Assembly (NCBI RefSeq): GCF_000315485.1
Contig: NZ_JH992941.1
Location: 124,001 to 188,000, forward strand
From: Bacteroides oleiciplenus YIT 12058
GTDB lineage: Bacteria > Bacteroidota > Bacteroidia > Bacteroidales > Bacteroidaceae
Length of the DNA stretch: 64,000 nucleotides
Reading direction: 5' to 3'
In this document: one piece after another, positions 54,897-63,079 of the stretch
Position numbering within the stretch: position 1 is the stretch's first letter
How the letters are laid out: the number at the start of each line of letters is the position of its first letter
Translations under genes and position numbers: made by a program
The notes under the pieces: generated by a model
Told to the model about the DNA's origin: nothing
Database searches by the model: none
Seen by the model: the letters and a program-made list of their open reading frames with translations, nothing else

Positions 54897-55994
54897 TTAA
54901 TGTTTTTCCCAGAAATCAAGATATTGGTGGGCAACTTTGACGTGGTCGTGATGCTTAATTACATATTCGATACTCTGTGCTGACAGTTCCGGAATACGTT
55001 CCTTGTGAAGGACAATATCTTCCAGTTTCCGATAAATATCCTGCTCGTCCGGCAACACGTTGATGATGGGACGAAGTTGTGTTTCGTTTATAATTTCATA
55101 GTTCTCCGGTTCACCGCCACCCACTACAATCACTCCCTTTGCCATAGCAAGCAATGAGTTCATGGAGGGAGTATATGAATAGAGTTGGTCTAACTGGACG
55201 TCAGCGTCATCCATCAATTGTTGATAACGTGCATAGGGCACATCGTGCACTTCGGTGATGCGGCAAAGATCGGGATACTTGCGTTGTACTTCCTGCAGAA
55301 CGGGGAGCATAACATCAGTTCCCTTCAAATTGCTACGTGCAGTCTGCACGCCAATAAAGAAATTCAGTACCTCCGGCACGCTACGAACCCGGGAAGTTAT
55401 TTCCCGCAAGTCAATTGCCAGAGGGATAAAAGCTGTTTTCTCAGGGAAGTAAGGCTGATAAGAAGCATAGTACTCCCAAAGACAGGCGATGATACCATTA
55501 CAGGTTTCGGCAATGGCACGAGTAGCACGGGCAGCTCCTCCATAATACCAATCCTGAAGAGTAATTTCATTGAAAGGTGTGTCTCGATACCGGTCACCAA
55601 TCTTAAAATCGGAATAATGGAAGACATCAGTTTCCATACAGGCGCGGATATAATAATAATCAGTTCCGAAAGCCCCCAGGAAAACTTTGCCATTATACCG
55701 TTGTAAATAGCGGTATACAGGCAATGTACGCTCACTGCGTAAACGCAAGAAGTAGGGACTGATGATTTGCACTACATCATATCCCCGGAAACTTGGCAAA
55801 TGACGCAGGATGCGGAGAAGGCAAGAAATACCATCACGCAGGCTATCTGTAGGACGGTCAAGGGCAATATTACGCGGATAGTTCCTCCAGCCGCAACCGT
55901 CGGAAGCAACGCATACATGGTGTCCTAAAGCCCGAAGCCCCTCGGCAAGGTTCCAATGCAACCCGCTAAACTCTCCAAGTAACAGTATTTTCAT
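54897..55994 (-). CDS. GT4-type glycosyltransferase
   Basis: A protein of about 365 aa with a GT-B fold. The frame extends to 56048, but the Met at 55994 gives the expected first strand MKILLLGEFSGLHWNLAEGL and overlaps the stop of the upstream gene in an ATGA junction, so 55994 is preferred. Other landmarks are GLRALGHHVCVASDG, FLGAFGTDYYY, NFFIGVQTARSNLKGTDVMLPVL and the C-terminal donor-site region MNSLLAMAKGVIVVGGGEPENYEIIN. It should transfer a sugar from a nucleotide donor in the cytoplasm; acceptor and donor are not known. With the adjacent GT2 it may form a small surface glycan or lipid-modification module. Confidence 0.83.
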   Translation of the reverse strand: MKILLLGEFSGLHWNLAEGLRALGHHVCVASDGCGWRNYPRNIALDRPTDSLRDGISCLLRILRHLPSFRGYDVVQIISPYFLRLRSERTLPVYRYLQRYNGKVFLGAFGTDYYYIRACMETDVFHYSDFKIGDRYRDTPFNEITLQDWYYGGAARATRAIAETCNGIIACLWEYYASYQPYFPEKTAFIPLAIDLREITSRVRSVPEVLNFFIGVQTARSNLKGTDVMLPVLQEVQRKYPDLCRITEVHDVPYARYQQLMDDADVQLDQLYSYTPSMNSLLAMAKGVIVVGGGEPENYEIINETQLRPIINVLPDEQDIYRKLEDIVLHKERIPELSAQSIEYVIKHHDHVKVAHQYLDFWEKH

Positions 55995-56887
55995 ATAAAC
56001 AAATAGGTATAGGCATTGATAACAGGAACCACCAAACGGTATTTCCAACTGTATCCTTTACGGGGCAAAGGTAATAATCCTTCTTGTTTCAAGGCAGCCA
56101 ATTGGCGGTTTATCTCTTTAATGCTACATTTATTACGTCGCATCTGACGAATATAGTCAATAGTCAGAAAACACACTCTCCTATTCAATGCCTTAGCAGG
56201 CAAAGTATCCGATTGAGACGCCAAAGAAAACTCTCTCAACCGGAAAAGCATATCTTTAAAAGCATCCACTCTCTCCCGGCATTTGTCTTCGGCAAAAACC
56301 CGAGTCAAAGAGGTTGGCAAACAGAAATAGCCATATACCTTATATGGGGTCACCAGCATTTTCCGAGCATAAAAATAGGCTTTGGCTACAAACTCTTCAT
56401 CTTCAAAAAAACTTGTTTCACTAAAATAAAGAGAAACCGTTTTCAACATTCCCCTACGGAAGAAATGTGTCCAAACCACTCCTGTAAAGTTATTCAAGAG
56501 CATAAAGTCAGCACCCGACAAGTATTCTGTATACGATAATGGTTGATTCGGCAAGTCTTTCTTTTCCAAAAAAGAATTGCATGATAATTCCTGAAAACCA
56601 AATCTCAATATATCCGGTGAATATTGCTTCAACAAAGAAAAGCAAGGAAGAAGGGTATTCGGCAACATAACATCATCCGCATCAATAAAAAGTATATATT
56701 CGCCATGCGCTTGCTGCATACCCTTATTACGCGCACCTCCCGTTGTCCGGTTCACGTCATCCGCTACAATAATCTCATAGCTCTCCTCCTCCATCCCCTG
56801 CCCATGAATAGAGTCAAGGCAGCGTTCCAGCAACGTCGGGTCTGCCGTACCGTAAAAAGGAATAATTATGCTGATAAAAGGAGTCAT
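55991..56887 (-). CDS. GT2-family glycosyltransferase
   Basis: A 298-aa GT-A fold glycosyltransferase. The N-terminus MTPFISIIIPFYG is the standard first strand, followed by TLLERCLDSIHGQ, IIVADDVNRTTGGARNKGMQQAHGEYILFIDADDVML with the DxD motif (FIDADD), and FFEDEEFVAKAYFYARKM with the ED catalytic region. It ends in a basic, hydrophobic tail (RKGYSWKYRLVVPVINAYTYLFI) that may touch the membrane. Its stop overlaps the start of the GT4-like gene. A TATATTTG element ends only 4 bp before its ATG, which would make the mRNA leaderless. Confidence 0.9.
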   Translation of the reverse strand: MTPFISIIIPFYGTADPTLLERCLDSIHGQGMEEESYEIIVADDVNRTTGGARNKGMQQAHGEYILFIDADDVMLPNTLLPCFSLLKQYSPDILRFGFQELSCNSFLEKKDLPNQPLSYTEYLSGADFMLLNNFTGVVWTHFFRRGMLKTVSLYFSETSFFEDEEFVAKAYFYARKMLVTPYKVYGYFCLPTSLTRVFAEDKCRERVDAFKDMLFRLREFSLASQSDTLPAKALNRRVCFLTIDYIRQMRRNKCSIKEINRQLAALKQEGLLPLPRKGYSWKYRLVVPVINAYTYLFI

Positions 56888-56899
56888 GTGGCAAATATA

Positions 56900-56942
56900 T
56901 GAAAAAATCCTCCCTCAGCCTCACAGCCAAGGAAGGATTTTT
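56900..56942 (-). terminator. Hairpin terminator after the efflux operon
   Basis: On the minus strand AAAATCCTTCCT pairs with AGGGAGGATTTT (one bulge) around a GC-rich centre, followed by TTTTTTC. It lies 21 bp after the stop of the TolC-like gene and ends the efflux operon before the glycosyltransferases. Confidence 0.75.
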
Positions 56943-56963
56943 AGAGAGAAACACACTGAAAAA

Positions 56964-58292
56964 TTATTCGATAGGCACTCCTTTATAGAAGTCCAATATC
57001 TTTGTGCGGAACAGATATTCATATTTAGCCTGCAATTCATCGGATTGGGCTTTCATCAAGTTCTGTTTCGCTTCATTATATTCCACCGCAGTAGCTTTAC
57101 CATTGTCGTACTTTTCACTCATCAGTCTGAAAGCTTCAGCGCTGGCATTGGAAGCAGTGCTACTGCTGGTATATTTACTTTCAGAAGCAAGTGCAGTGTA
57201 CCATGCCTGTTGAATTTCCTTATAAAGCGTCTTTTTTACATTGTCCAACTGCAAAGAATAATTCTCCTTTTGCAAACGGGCTGTCCGCACACGGTTGCGG
57301 GTAGAAAATCTATTAAAAATCGGCACACTAAGACTGAAACCTACATATTTACTGAAGTTGTCCCGTAGTTGCTGGCTGAAATTGCGGTCAAGAGTAGAAT
57401 AATAGTTCGTTCCGAGACTACCGTTCAAATTCAGTTGAGGATAGAAATCACTCTGGGCAATGCGGATATTGTGTTTACTGCCTTCCAGACGATATTGCGC
57501 AGCCTGAACCGCAGCCTTAGTCGTTACAGCAGTCTGATATACTTCATCCGGCGGGGTAAGAGGAAGCAAATCCAATGTCACAGCAGGAGCTGACAACGTG
57601 AATCCTTCCGGCGTCTCCAACTCAATAAGCTGGCTAAGGTCAAGCAAAGCCAGTTGATAATTATTATCAGCCTGCACAGCTTTCAACTCATCCTGGGCCA
57701 CACGTGCCTGAGCTTCAGCAACTTCAGCAGGAGATGCCTTGCCCAATTCGGCAAGCCGGGAGATACGGGCCAACTGCTCTTTGCTCAGTTCTACCTGCCC
57801 AAGGGCAACCTGATGCAATTCCTTATTGAACAGCACCTGCAAATAAGCAGAAGCAATATTTATGGAAATATCTTCTTTCGCTTTTTCCAAATCTGCCATA
57901 GCCGCTTTAAGATTCAACTTCGTCAACGCATACTGATTAGGAATTTCCAATCCCGTAAATATGGGAATACTGGTAGACACAGACATACTTGTGCTATTAC
58001 TATTCGTATTGACATAAACCGTAGAATAGTCACCGGTAGTCTCATCTTTTATAGCAGTCTGTGTACGTCCCCAGTTCCAACTCTGTCCCGCGCTACCATT
58101 CAGATTCGGCAAGCGTGCCCATTTAGCTGTATTCACGCTAACCTCGCTCTGTTCCGCCGTATTGGCTGTCCGGCGTATATCTATATTATGTTCGATAGCG
58201 TAATCAATACATTGGCGTAAAGTCCAGCCTTCCTGAGCTTGAGCCGAAAGACCTCCCAACATAAGACATGCTATGATTAGTTTATTTTTCAT
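56964..58292 (-). CDS. TolC-family outer-membrane efflux protein
   Basis: A 442-aa outer-membrane factor with signal peptide (cleavage near LSAQ, residue 19) and the two repeated helical hairpins of TolC: GWTLRQCIDYAIEHNIDIRRTANTAEQ at the start and AEVAEAQARVAQDELKAVQADNNYQLALLDLSQL near the middle. The second repeat shows FSLSVPIFN-type strand and VEYNEAKQNLMKAQSDELQAKYEYLFRTKILDFY at the end. It provides the exit duct of the tripartite exporter whose adaptor, permeases and ATPase lie just upstream. It is the last gene of that operon. Confidence 0.93.
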   Translation of the reverse strand: MKNKLIIACLMLGGLSAQAQEGWTLRQCIDYAIEHNIDIRRTANTAEQSEVSVNTAKWARLPNLNGSAGQSWNWGRTQTAIKDETTGDYSTVYVNTNSNSTSMSVSTSIPIFTGLEIPNQYALTKLNLKAAMADLEKAKEDISINIASAYLQVLFNKELHQVALGQVELSKEQLARISRLAELGKASPAEVAEAQARVAQDELKAVQADNNYQLALLDLSQLIELETPEGFTLSAPAVTLDLLPLTPPDEVYQTAVTTKAAVQAAQYRLEGSKHNIRIAQSDFYPQLNLNGSLGTNYYSTLDRNFSQQLRDNFSKYVGFSLSVPIFNRFSTRNRVRTARLQKENYSLQLDNVKKTLYKEIQQAWYTALASESKYTSSSTASNASAEAFRLMSEKYDNGKATAVEYNEAKQNLMKAQSDELQAKYEYLFRTKILDFYKGVPIE

Positions 58293-58336
58293 ATTCCAAT
58301 GATAATATTGAGTTATAATAAATGATTCATTAAAGG

Positions 58337-59437
58337 CTATTTATCTTTCTTTTCAGCACCACGTACCTTAGCCTTACCGTCCACACCGTCTTTGATGACA
58401 ATCTTGATACCATCGCTCATGCCTACCTTCACCTGTTTGCGTTCAAACTTCTGGGCAGGTACACTATCCGTCATAACATAGACGAATGTACTGTCTCCGC
58501 TGAACTCAATAGTACTCTCCGGTAAAGTGAGCGCTTTCTCTGCACGCTCCAGTACAATCTCCGCATTGGCAGAATATCCCGAACGAATCATCACTGTATC
58601 CGGCACTTGAATAGCTGCCTTGATTTCAAACTGATTGGCACCGTTTTCTTCTACTCCCTTCGGAGAGATATATTCCAGTATAGCCTCGAATGAAAGATTC
58701 TGCAACGCACCGATTGTCAGCTTCACCGGCATTCCTTCGTGAACACGTCCAACTTCAGTTTCATCAATCTTACCTTTAAAAATCAAATCGTTCATGTTGG
58801 CAACTGTAGCAATCGTAGTACCATCATTGAATGTATTACTCATAATCACCGAGTTACCGGCTTTTACAGGAACATCCAGTATCAAACCGTCGATAGTAGA
58901 ACGGATCAGTGTACTTGAGAAAGAAGCACTACTCTTTGTAATACCTTCCTTCACAATTTCCAGATTATCCTTAGCTGTCTGCAACTCTTCACGTACCTGT
59001 TTCACACTTACCTCAGCCTTTTCGTAGTCTTCACGACTAACCAGCTTATCTTCAAACAATTTCTCTATACGGGCAAAGTCCGTTTCCCCCTGTTTTGCAT
59101 TAAGTTCTGCCAGACGCACACGGCTTTCGGCAGAGTTCAGCGTCCCCAGTTCGGGAATCACCTTCACCTTAGCAATCACTTCTCCCTTACGTATACTCTG
59201 TCCCGCTTCTTTATACAACTCGTCAATGATACCCGATATCTGGGGCTTGATAAGAATCTCGTCTCTCGGCTCCACCTTTCCGGTTGCCACCGTTGTCTTT
59301 TCCAGGTCAGCTACTGCCGGAGTTATCGTTTCATACACCGTAATCTTCGGCTTTGACTTCTGATAAAGGAACACAAACGTAAAGATGAAAATGGCAGCTA
59401 CAACTACCAATAATGCGATTTTCAGATACTTTTTCAT
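58337..59437 (-). CDS. Periplasmic adaptor (MacA/HlyD family)
   Basis: A 366-aa membrane-fusion protein with one N-terminal membrane helix (about residues 6-26). The biotinyl-lipoyl-like half-motifs (VATGKVEPRDEILIKPQISGIIDELY and LILDVPVKAGNSVI) enclose a coiled-coil hairpin (about 80-165, NSAESRVRLAELNAKQGETDFARIEKLF). A beta-barrel domain follows. It links the ABC permeases to the TolC-like duct. It ends in a charged tail (RGAEKKDK). It lies 44 bp before the TolC-like gene and 84 bp after the permease gene. Confidence 0.93.
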   Translation of the reverse strand: MKKYLKIALLVVVAAIFIFTFVFLYQKSKPKITVYETITPAVADLEKTTVATGKVEPRDEILIKPQISGIIDELYKEAGQSIRKGEVIAKVKVIPELGTLNSAESRVRLAELNAKQGETDFARIEKLFEDKLVSREDYEKAEVSVKQVREELQTAKDNLEIVKEGITKSSASFSSTLIRSTIDGLILDVPVKAGNSVIMSNTFNDGTTIATVANMNDLIFKGKIDETEVGRVHEGMPVKLTIGALQNLSFEAILEYISPKGVEENGANQFEIKAAIQVPDTVMIRSGYSANAEIVLERAEKALTLPESTIEFSGDSTFVYVMTDSVPAQKFERKQVKVGMSDGIKIVIKDGVDGKAKVRGAEKKDK

Positions 59438-59521
59438 ACTATTATTATATTATTGTTTTTCTTATTTCTATTTTATATCCCGCCCACACCCGCAGGCCCC
59501 TTTTAATTTTCAATTTTTAAT

Positions 59522-60766
59522 TTATTCGTCCCTGATTGCCTCAATAGGTTTGATTGCCATAGCACGATAAGCCGGAGCCAGACCGGCAAGCACTCCTAAA
59601 GCAATCAGTAATGCACATGTACCTATAGCCAGTCCGAATGAGACCTGATAATGAGTAGTTATATGCCCCGGATCATTAGCAGCCACCTCCAGCACTTGCA
59701 ACACGAGCACGGCAAAAGAAATACCTGCCATACCTGCAATGGTCGTCAGCACCATACTCTCCGAAAGAATCTGCTGCAAAATGTCCCTCGGGCGTGCACC
59801 AATGGCACGGCGAATACCAATTTCCGTAGTACGTTCACGCACCGTCACCATCATAATATTCGATACACCGATAGCGCCTGCAAACAAAGTTCCCAAACCT
59901 ACCATCCAAATTAAAATGCGAACTCCTGCCATCAGGTTATCCACCATGGAAAACATCGCTTCCGCATTCAGCATCATCACTGCCTGTTTGTCATCCGGAG
60001 ATATGTAATGAGCCGCTTTCACAATACGTTCCACCTTATCCTGAATATCCGTTACCTTGATACCCGGCTTCACCGTGAAACACACCACATGTATCCGGTT
60101 ACCCAGATTATAGGCCTGCTTCATGGTAGTATAAGGCAAAGTAACAGCCTCCGAGGCTTGTCCCTGGATATTCATGTTACCCTCGGACGAGCACATGCCG
60201 ATAACCTGATAGTAAATCCCATCTACCCGGATATACTTTCCACAAGGATCCTCTCCCGGACGGAATAAACTTTCATACACACGCTTACCGATTACGCAAA
60301 CTTTGCGTGCTTCCTTAATATCCACATCATTGATGAAGCGTCCATAAGCCATTTCCTGATGTTCTATATGCTCATACTCAGGATACAATCCCTTTACACT
60401 ACAATCATATTTTTTATCTCCGTGTATAGCTGTTCTTCCCCAATAAGCGATGGAAGGGGTAATGACATCTATCTCATTCACTCCATGGCGCAGGCGCTCT
60501 ATATCTGAAAGTTCCAAGTCCCACCAGCGTCCTTTCCGGAAACCTTTATACGCTTCTCCCGTCTTCTGCGAAACCAGGAAAGCCGAGTTCGTGGCAAAGC
60601 CTTCAAACTGGGAACTCATAGCCTGCTGCATCCCCTGTCCGCCACCGATTAGTGCCACCAACATGAAGATACCCCAGAATACACCGAATGCCGTCAGCAA
60701 GCTTCGCGTCTTGTTTCTTGTAATCGTGATGAGGATTTCCTCACAAGAGTCTATATCTATTCTCAT
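59522..60766 (-). CDS. MacB-type ABC transporter permease (FtsX domain), first copy
   Basis: A 414-aa permease with the MacB layout: an N-terminal helix (ITITRNKTRSLLTAFGVFWGIFMLVAL), a large periplasmic MacB-PCD domain (about 45-260), and three C-terminal helices of the FtsX domain with IGVSNIMMVTVRERTTEIGIRRAIGARPRDI. There is no fused ATPase; the ATPase is encoded separately at 62185-62901. It ends with PAYRAMAIKPIEAIRDE, the usual C-terminus. It is adjacent to a second permease of similar plan, suggesting a heterodimer. Confidence 0.92.
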   Translation of the reverse strand: MRIDIDSCEEILITITRNKTRSLLTAFGVFWGIFMLVALIGGGQGMQQAMSSQFEGFATNSAFLVSQKTGEAYKGFRKGRWWDLELSDIERLRHGVNEIDVITPSIAYWGRTAIHGDKKYDCSVKGLYPEYEHIEHQEMAYGRFINDVDIKEARKVCVIGKRVYESLFRPGEDPCGKYIRVDGIYYQVIGMCSSEGNMNIQGQASEAVTLPYTTMKQAYNLGNRIHVVCFTVKPGIKVTDIQDKVERIVKAAHYISPDDKQAVMMLNAEAMFSMVDNLMAGVRILIWMVGLGTLFAGAIGVSNIMMVTVRERTTEIGIRRAIGARPRDILQQILSESMVLTTIAGMAGISFAVLVLQVLEVAANDPGHITTHYQVSFGLAIGTCALLIALGVLAGLAPAYRAMAIKPIEAIRDE

Positions 60767-60827
60767 GTTATATAGTGATTAATGTTTAATGATTAGTGAT
60801 TAATACTTCTACGTTCATCGTTAGTCG

Positions 60828-62087
60828 TTAATCACTTCTCAACGCTTCTATCGGACTGATACTCACCGCCTTCTTTGCAGGGAAGAATCCTGCCAGTGTG
60901 CCTGCGATAATCAAGGTAAGCGTAGCCTGAATGGCAATCCCCAAATCTACGGTCGGATTCGAGAACATGGTCTGCTGGAACATACCCGCATCCATAGTCT
61001 GATTGCCGAAAGCCGAATTCATCCACTCCGTGACGGCAATGCCGGCCACCATACCTATGTATCCAAACAAAGTAGTGATAGTAACACTCTCCACAATAAT
61101 CAGCCAAAGAATAGATAATGGCTTCGCTCCAAGTGCCTTACGGATACCAAACTCGCGAGTACGTTCTTTCACCGTAATCAGCATGATGTTCGAAACCCCG
61201 ACTATTCCACTCAATAAAGTAAAAATGCCAATCACCCAGATAGCTGTACGAAGCATTCCCATGGCATTTTGCGTCCGCATATAATCAGTGAAGCGGTTCC
61301 ATATCCAGATAGCACTGTTATCCTGAGGATCAAAACGACGGCTGGCACCAATCACCCTACGATAGTTGGCCTCAAAGAGTTCATTGCTCTCTATTGTTTC
61401 CAGATTCTTAGTAGTGAAAATGATATTATTCAGCTGTTCGCCTTTATTATAGATAGTCTGTAAAGTGGAAAACGGGATGTAAGCCTCACTGGCTTCGCGG
61501 TCTCCCTGATCGTTATAGATACCAACTACCTGATAAGCCACGCCACTTGCATTGACAAACTGCCCGATAGGTTCGGTATGAGTCTTGCCAAATAGGATTT
61601 CAGCAGTCTTCTTATGTATAACTATGACTTTCCGCCGTTCTTTTAAGTCATTTTGATTAATAAAACGCCCGTCCGCAGTTTTCACGGTTTCCACCTCCGT
61701 ATAGTTAGGATGCACCCCCATCAGGGAGATATTCACATACTCTTGTCCGAAACTAACGTTTACATTGCCCTGCCGCACAGTAGCGCCGGCACTGATTACA
61801 TAATCCGGAAAATACTTTTCAGTAGCCTCCAGATCATTATTCTCCAAACGGACACGGCGTCCCTCTTTCAATCCTGCATAAGGCTTGGAAGTCCATCCCG
61901 GGAAAATGCGGATAGAGTTCAATGCACGTTCTGAGGACGACTGATCGAAAGCATGGATGATACCGTTTCCGGCACCCAGCAGCACTATCAGCATAAAGAT
62001 GCCCCATGCCACGGCAAACCCAGTGAGGAATGTACGCAACTTATTCCGCTTGATGGTTCCGTATATCTCTTGCCAAATATCAAACAT
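60828..62087 (-). CDS. MacB-type ABC transporter permease (FtsX domain), second copy
   Basis: A 419-aa homologue of the neighbouring permease: N-terminal helix in IKRNKLRTFLTGFAVAWGIFMLIVLLGAG, periplasmic MacB-PCD domain, then IVGVSNIMLITVKERTREFGIRKALGAKPLSI and two more helices. The C-terminus FPAKKAVSISPIEALRSD is standard. The periplasmic domains of the two permeases are clearly different in sequence, so they probably form a heterodimer with one ATPase dimer. It lies 97 bp after the ATPase gene and 61 bp before the first permease. Confidence 0.92.
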   Translation of the reverse strand: MFDIWQEIYGTIKRNKLRTFLTGFAVAWGIFMLIVLLGAGNGIIHAFDQSSSERALNSIRIFPGWTSKPYAGLKEGRRVRLENNDLEATEKYFPDYVISAGATVRQGNVNVSFGQEYVNISLMGVHPNYTEVETVKTADGRFINQNDLKERRKVIVIHKKTAEILFGKTHTEPIGQFVNASGVAYQVVGIYNDQGDREASEAYIPFSTLQTIYNKGEQLNNIIFTTKNLETIESNELFEANYRRVIGASRRFDPQDNSAIWIWNRFTDYMRTQNAMGMLRTAIWVIGIFTLLSGIVGVSNIMLITVKERTREFGIRKALGAKPLSILWLIIVESVTITTLFGYIGMVAGIAVTEWMNSAFGNQTMDAGMFQQTMFSNPTVDLGIAIQATLTLIIAGTLAGFFPAKKAVSISPIEALRSD

Positions 62088-62184
62088 TCTGAATTAAGAA
62101 TTAATAATTAAAAATTAAAGAGCTGAAAGCCGACTGTCATGCCGGAGTTTTCATCCTTTCATGATTCACTCTTTTATCGGCTTG

Positions 62185-62901
62185 TCATTTCATGATTCCG
62201 TCTTTTCCAAACGGAGAAGCGTCATGATTCAGATTTTCTTCAATACTGCCGATAATACCATCCTTGATGTGGATAATCTTATCCGTCTGGTTGGCTACAC
62301 CACTCTCGTGAGTAACAACTACAATCGTCATACCCGTCCTGTGCAAATCTTTAAGGATCTGCATAACTTCCACAGAAGTCTTACTATCCAGAGCACCAGT
62401 AGGCTCATCAGCCAGAATAATCTGAGGCTGCGTGATAAGAGCACGGGCAATGGCAACACGTTGTTTCTGTCCGCCGGACATCTCATTCGGCATGTGGTGT
62501 GCCCAATCTTTCAATCCCAGACGATCCAAGTACTCCAGCGCCATGGCATTGCGTTTACGGCGGCTCACTCCCTGATAGAAAAGCGGAAGCGCCACATTCT
62601 CTACTGCATCTTTAAAGGAAATCAAGTTAAACGACTGGAAGATGAATCCAATCATACGGTTCCGATATTCAGCCGCTTTAGTCTCACTGAGGTTTTTGAT
62701 CAGCGTGCCGTTCAGATAGTACTCACCGGTATCATAATTATCCAAAATACCCAATATATTAAGCAAGGTGGATTTACCGGAACCCGAAGCTCCCATGATG
62801 GAAACAAACTCACCCCGCTTGATATCGAGGTTGATGCCTTTGAGCACATGTAGGGGTGCTCCATTGTTGTAGGTCTTGTTAATGTCTTTTAGCTGTATCA
62901 C
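62185..62901 (-). CDS. ABC transporter ATPase (MacB/LolD-like)
   Basis: A 238-aa ATPase that powers the exporter. It has Walker A MGASGSGKST, the Q-loop in IGFIFQSFNLI, signature MSGGQKQRVAIARAL, Walker B IILADEPTGALD and the switch His in VVTHE. The frame starts with GTG at 62901, preceded by AGAGGT; no upstream ATG is available, so GTG is taken as the start. It is the first gene of the five-gene exporter operon. Substrates of such systems include lipoproteins, peptides and macrolides; nothing here decides. Confidence 0.93.
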   Translation of the reverse strand: MIQLKDINKTYNNGAPLHVLKGINLDIKRGEFVSIMGASGSGKSTLLNILGILDNYDTGEYYLNGTLIKNLSETKAAEYRNRMIGFIFQSFNLISFKDAVENVALPLFYQGVSRRKRNAMALEYLDRLGLKDWAHHMPNEMSGGQKQRVAIARALITQPQIILADEPTGALDSKTSVEVMQILKDLHRTGMTIVVVTHESGVANQTDKIIHIKDGIIGSIEENLNHDASPFGKDGIMK

Positions 62902-63001
62902 GTATACCTCTGTTTTAGTCTGTTTTCTTATTAATTTTCACTATTAGACGCAGCTATGTTACGAAAAGTTGCAAAGAGGGTGAACTTTTTTTCAAAAAGA
63001 T

Positions 63002-63032
63002 TTTGAAGTGTCGTTTTTCTTTGTGTAATTTG
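63002..63032 (+). promoter_or_regulatory. Promoter of the ROK kinase gene
   Basis: TTTG at 63002-63005 and TAATTTG at 63026-63032 are separated by 20 bp, close to the Bacteroides -33/-7 arrangement, although the -7 element is one base short of TAnnTTTG. Predicted start near 63039, giving a leader of about 41 nt. Confidence 0.45.
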
Positions 63033-63079
63033 TAACCATAATACTAATTAACTAACCCTTTAAACAAAACATTAATATC

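Noticed and set aside
62156..62230. Three CATGATTC copies near the ABC ATPase stop codon
   Set aside because: Eight-base repeats with irregular spacing and partly inside coding sequence; no pairing or period that suggests function.
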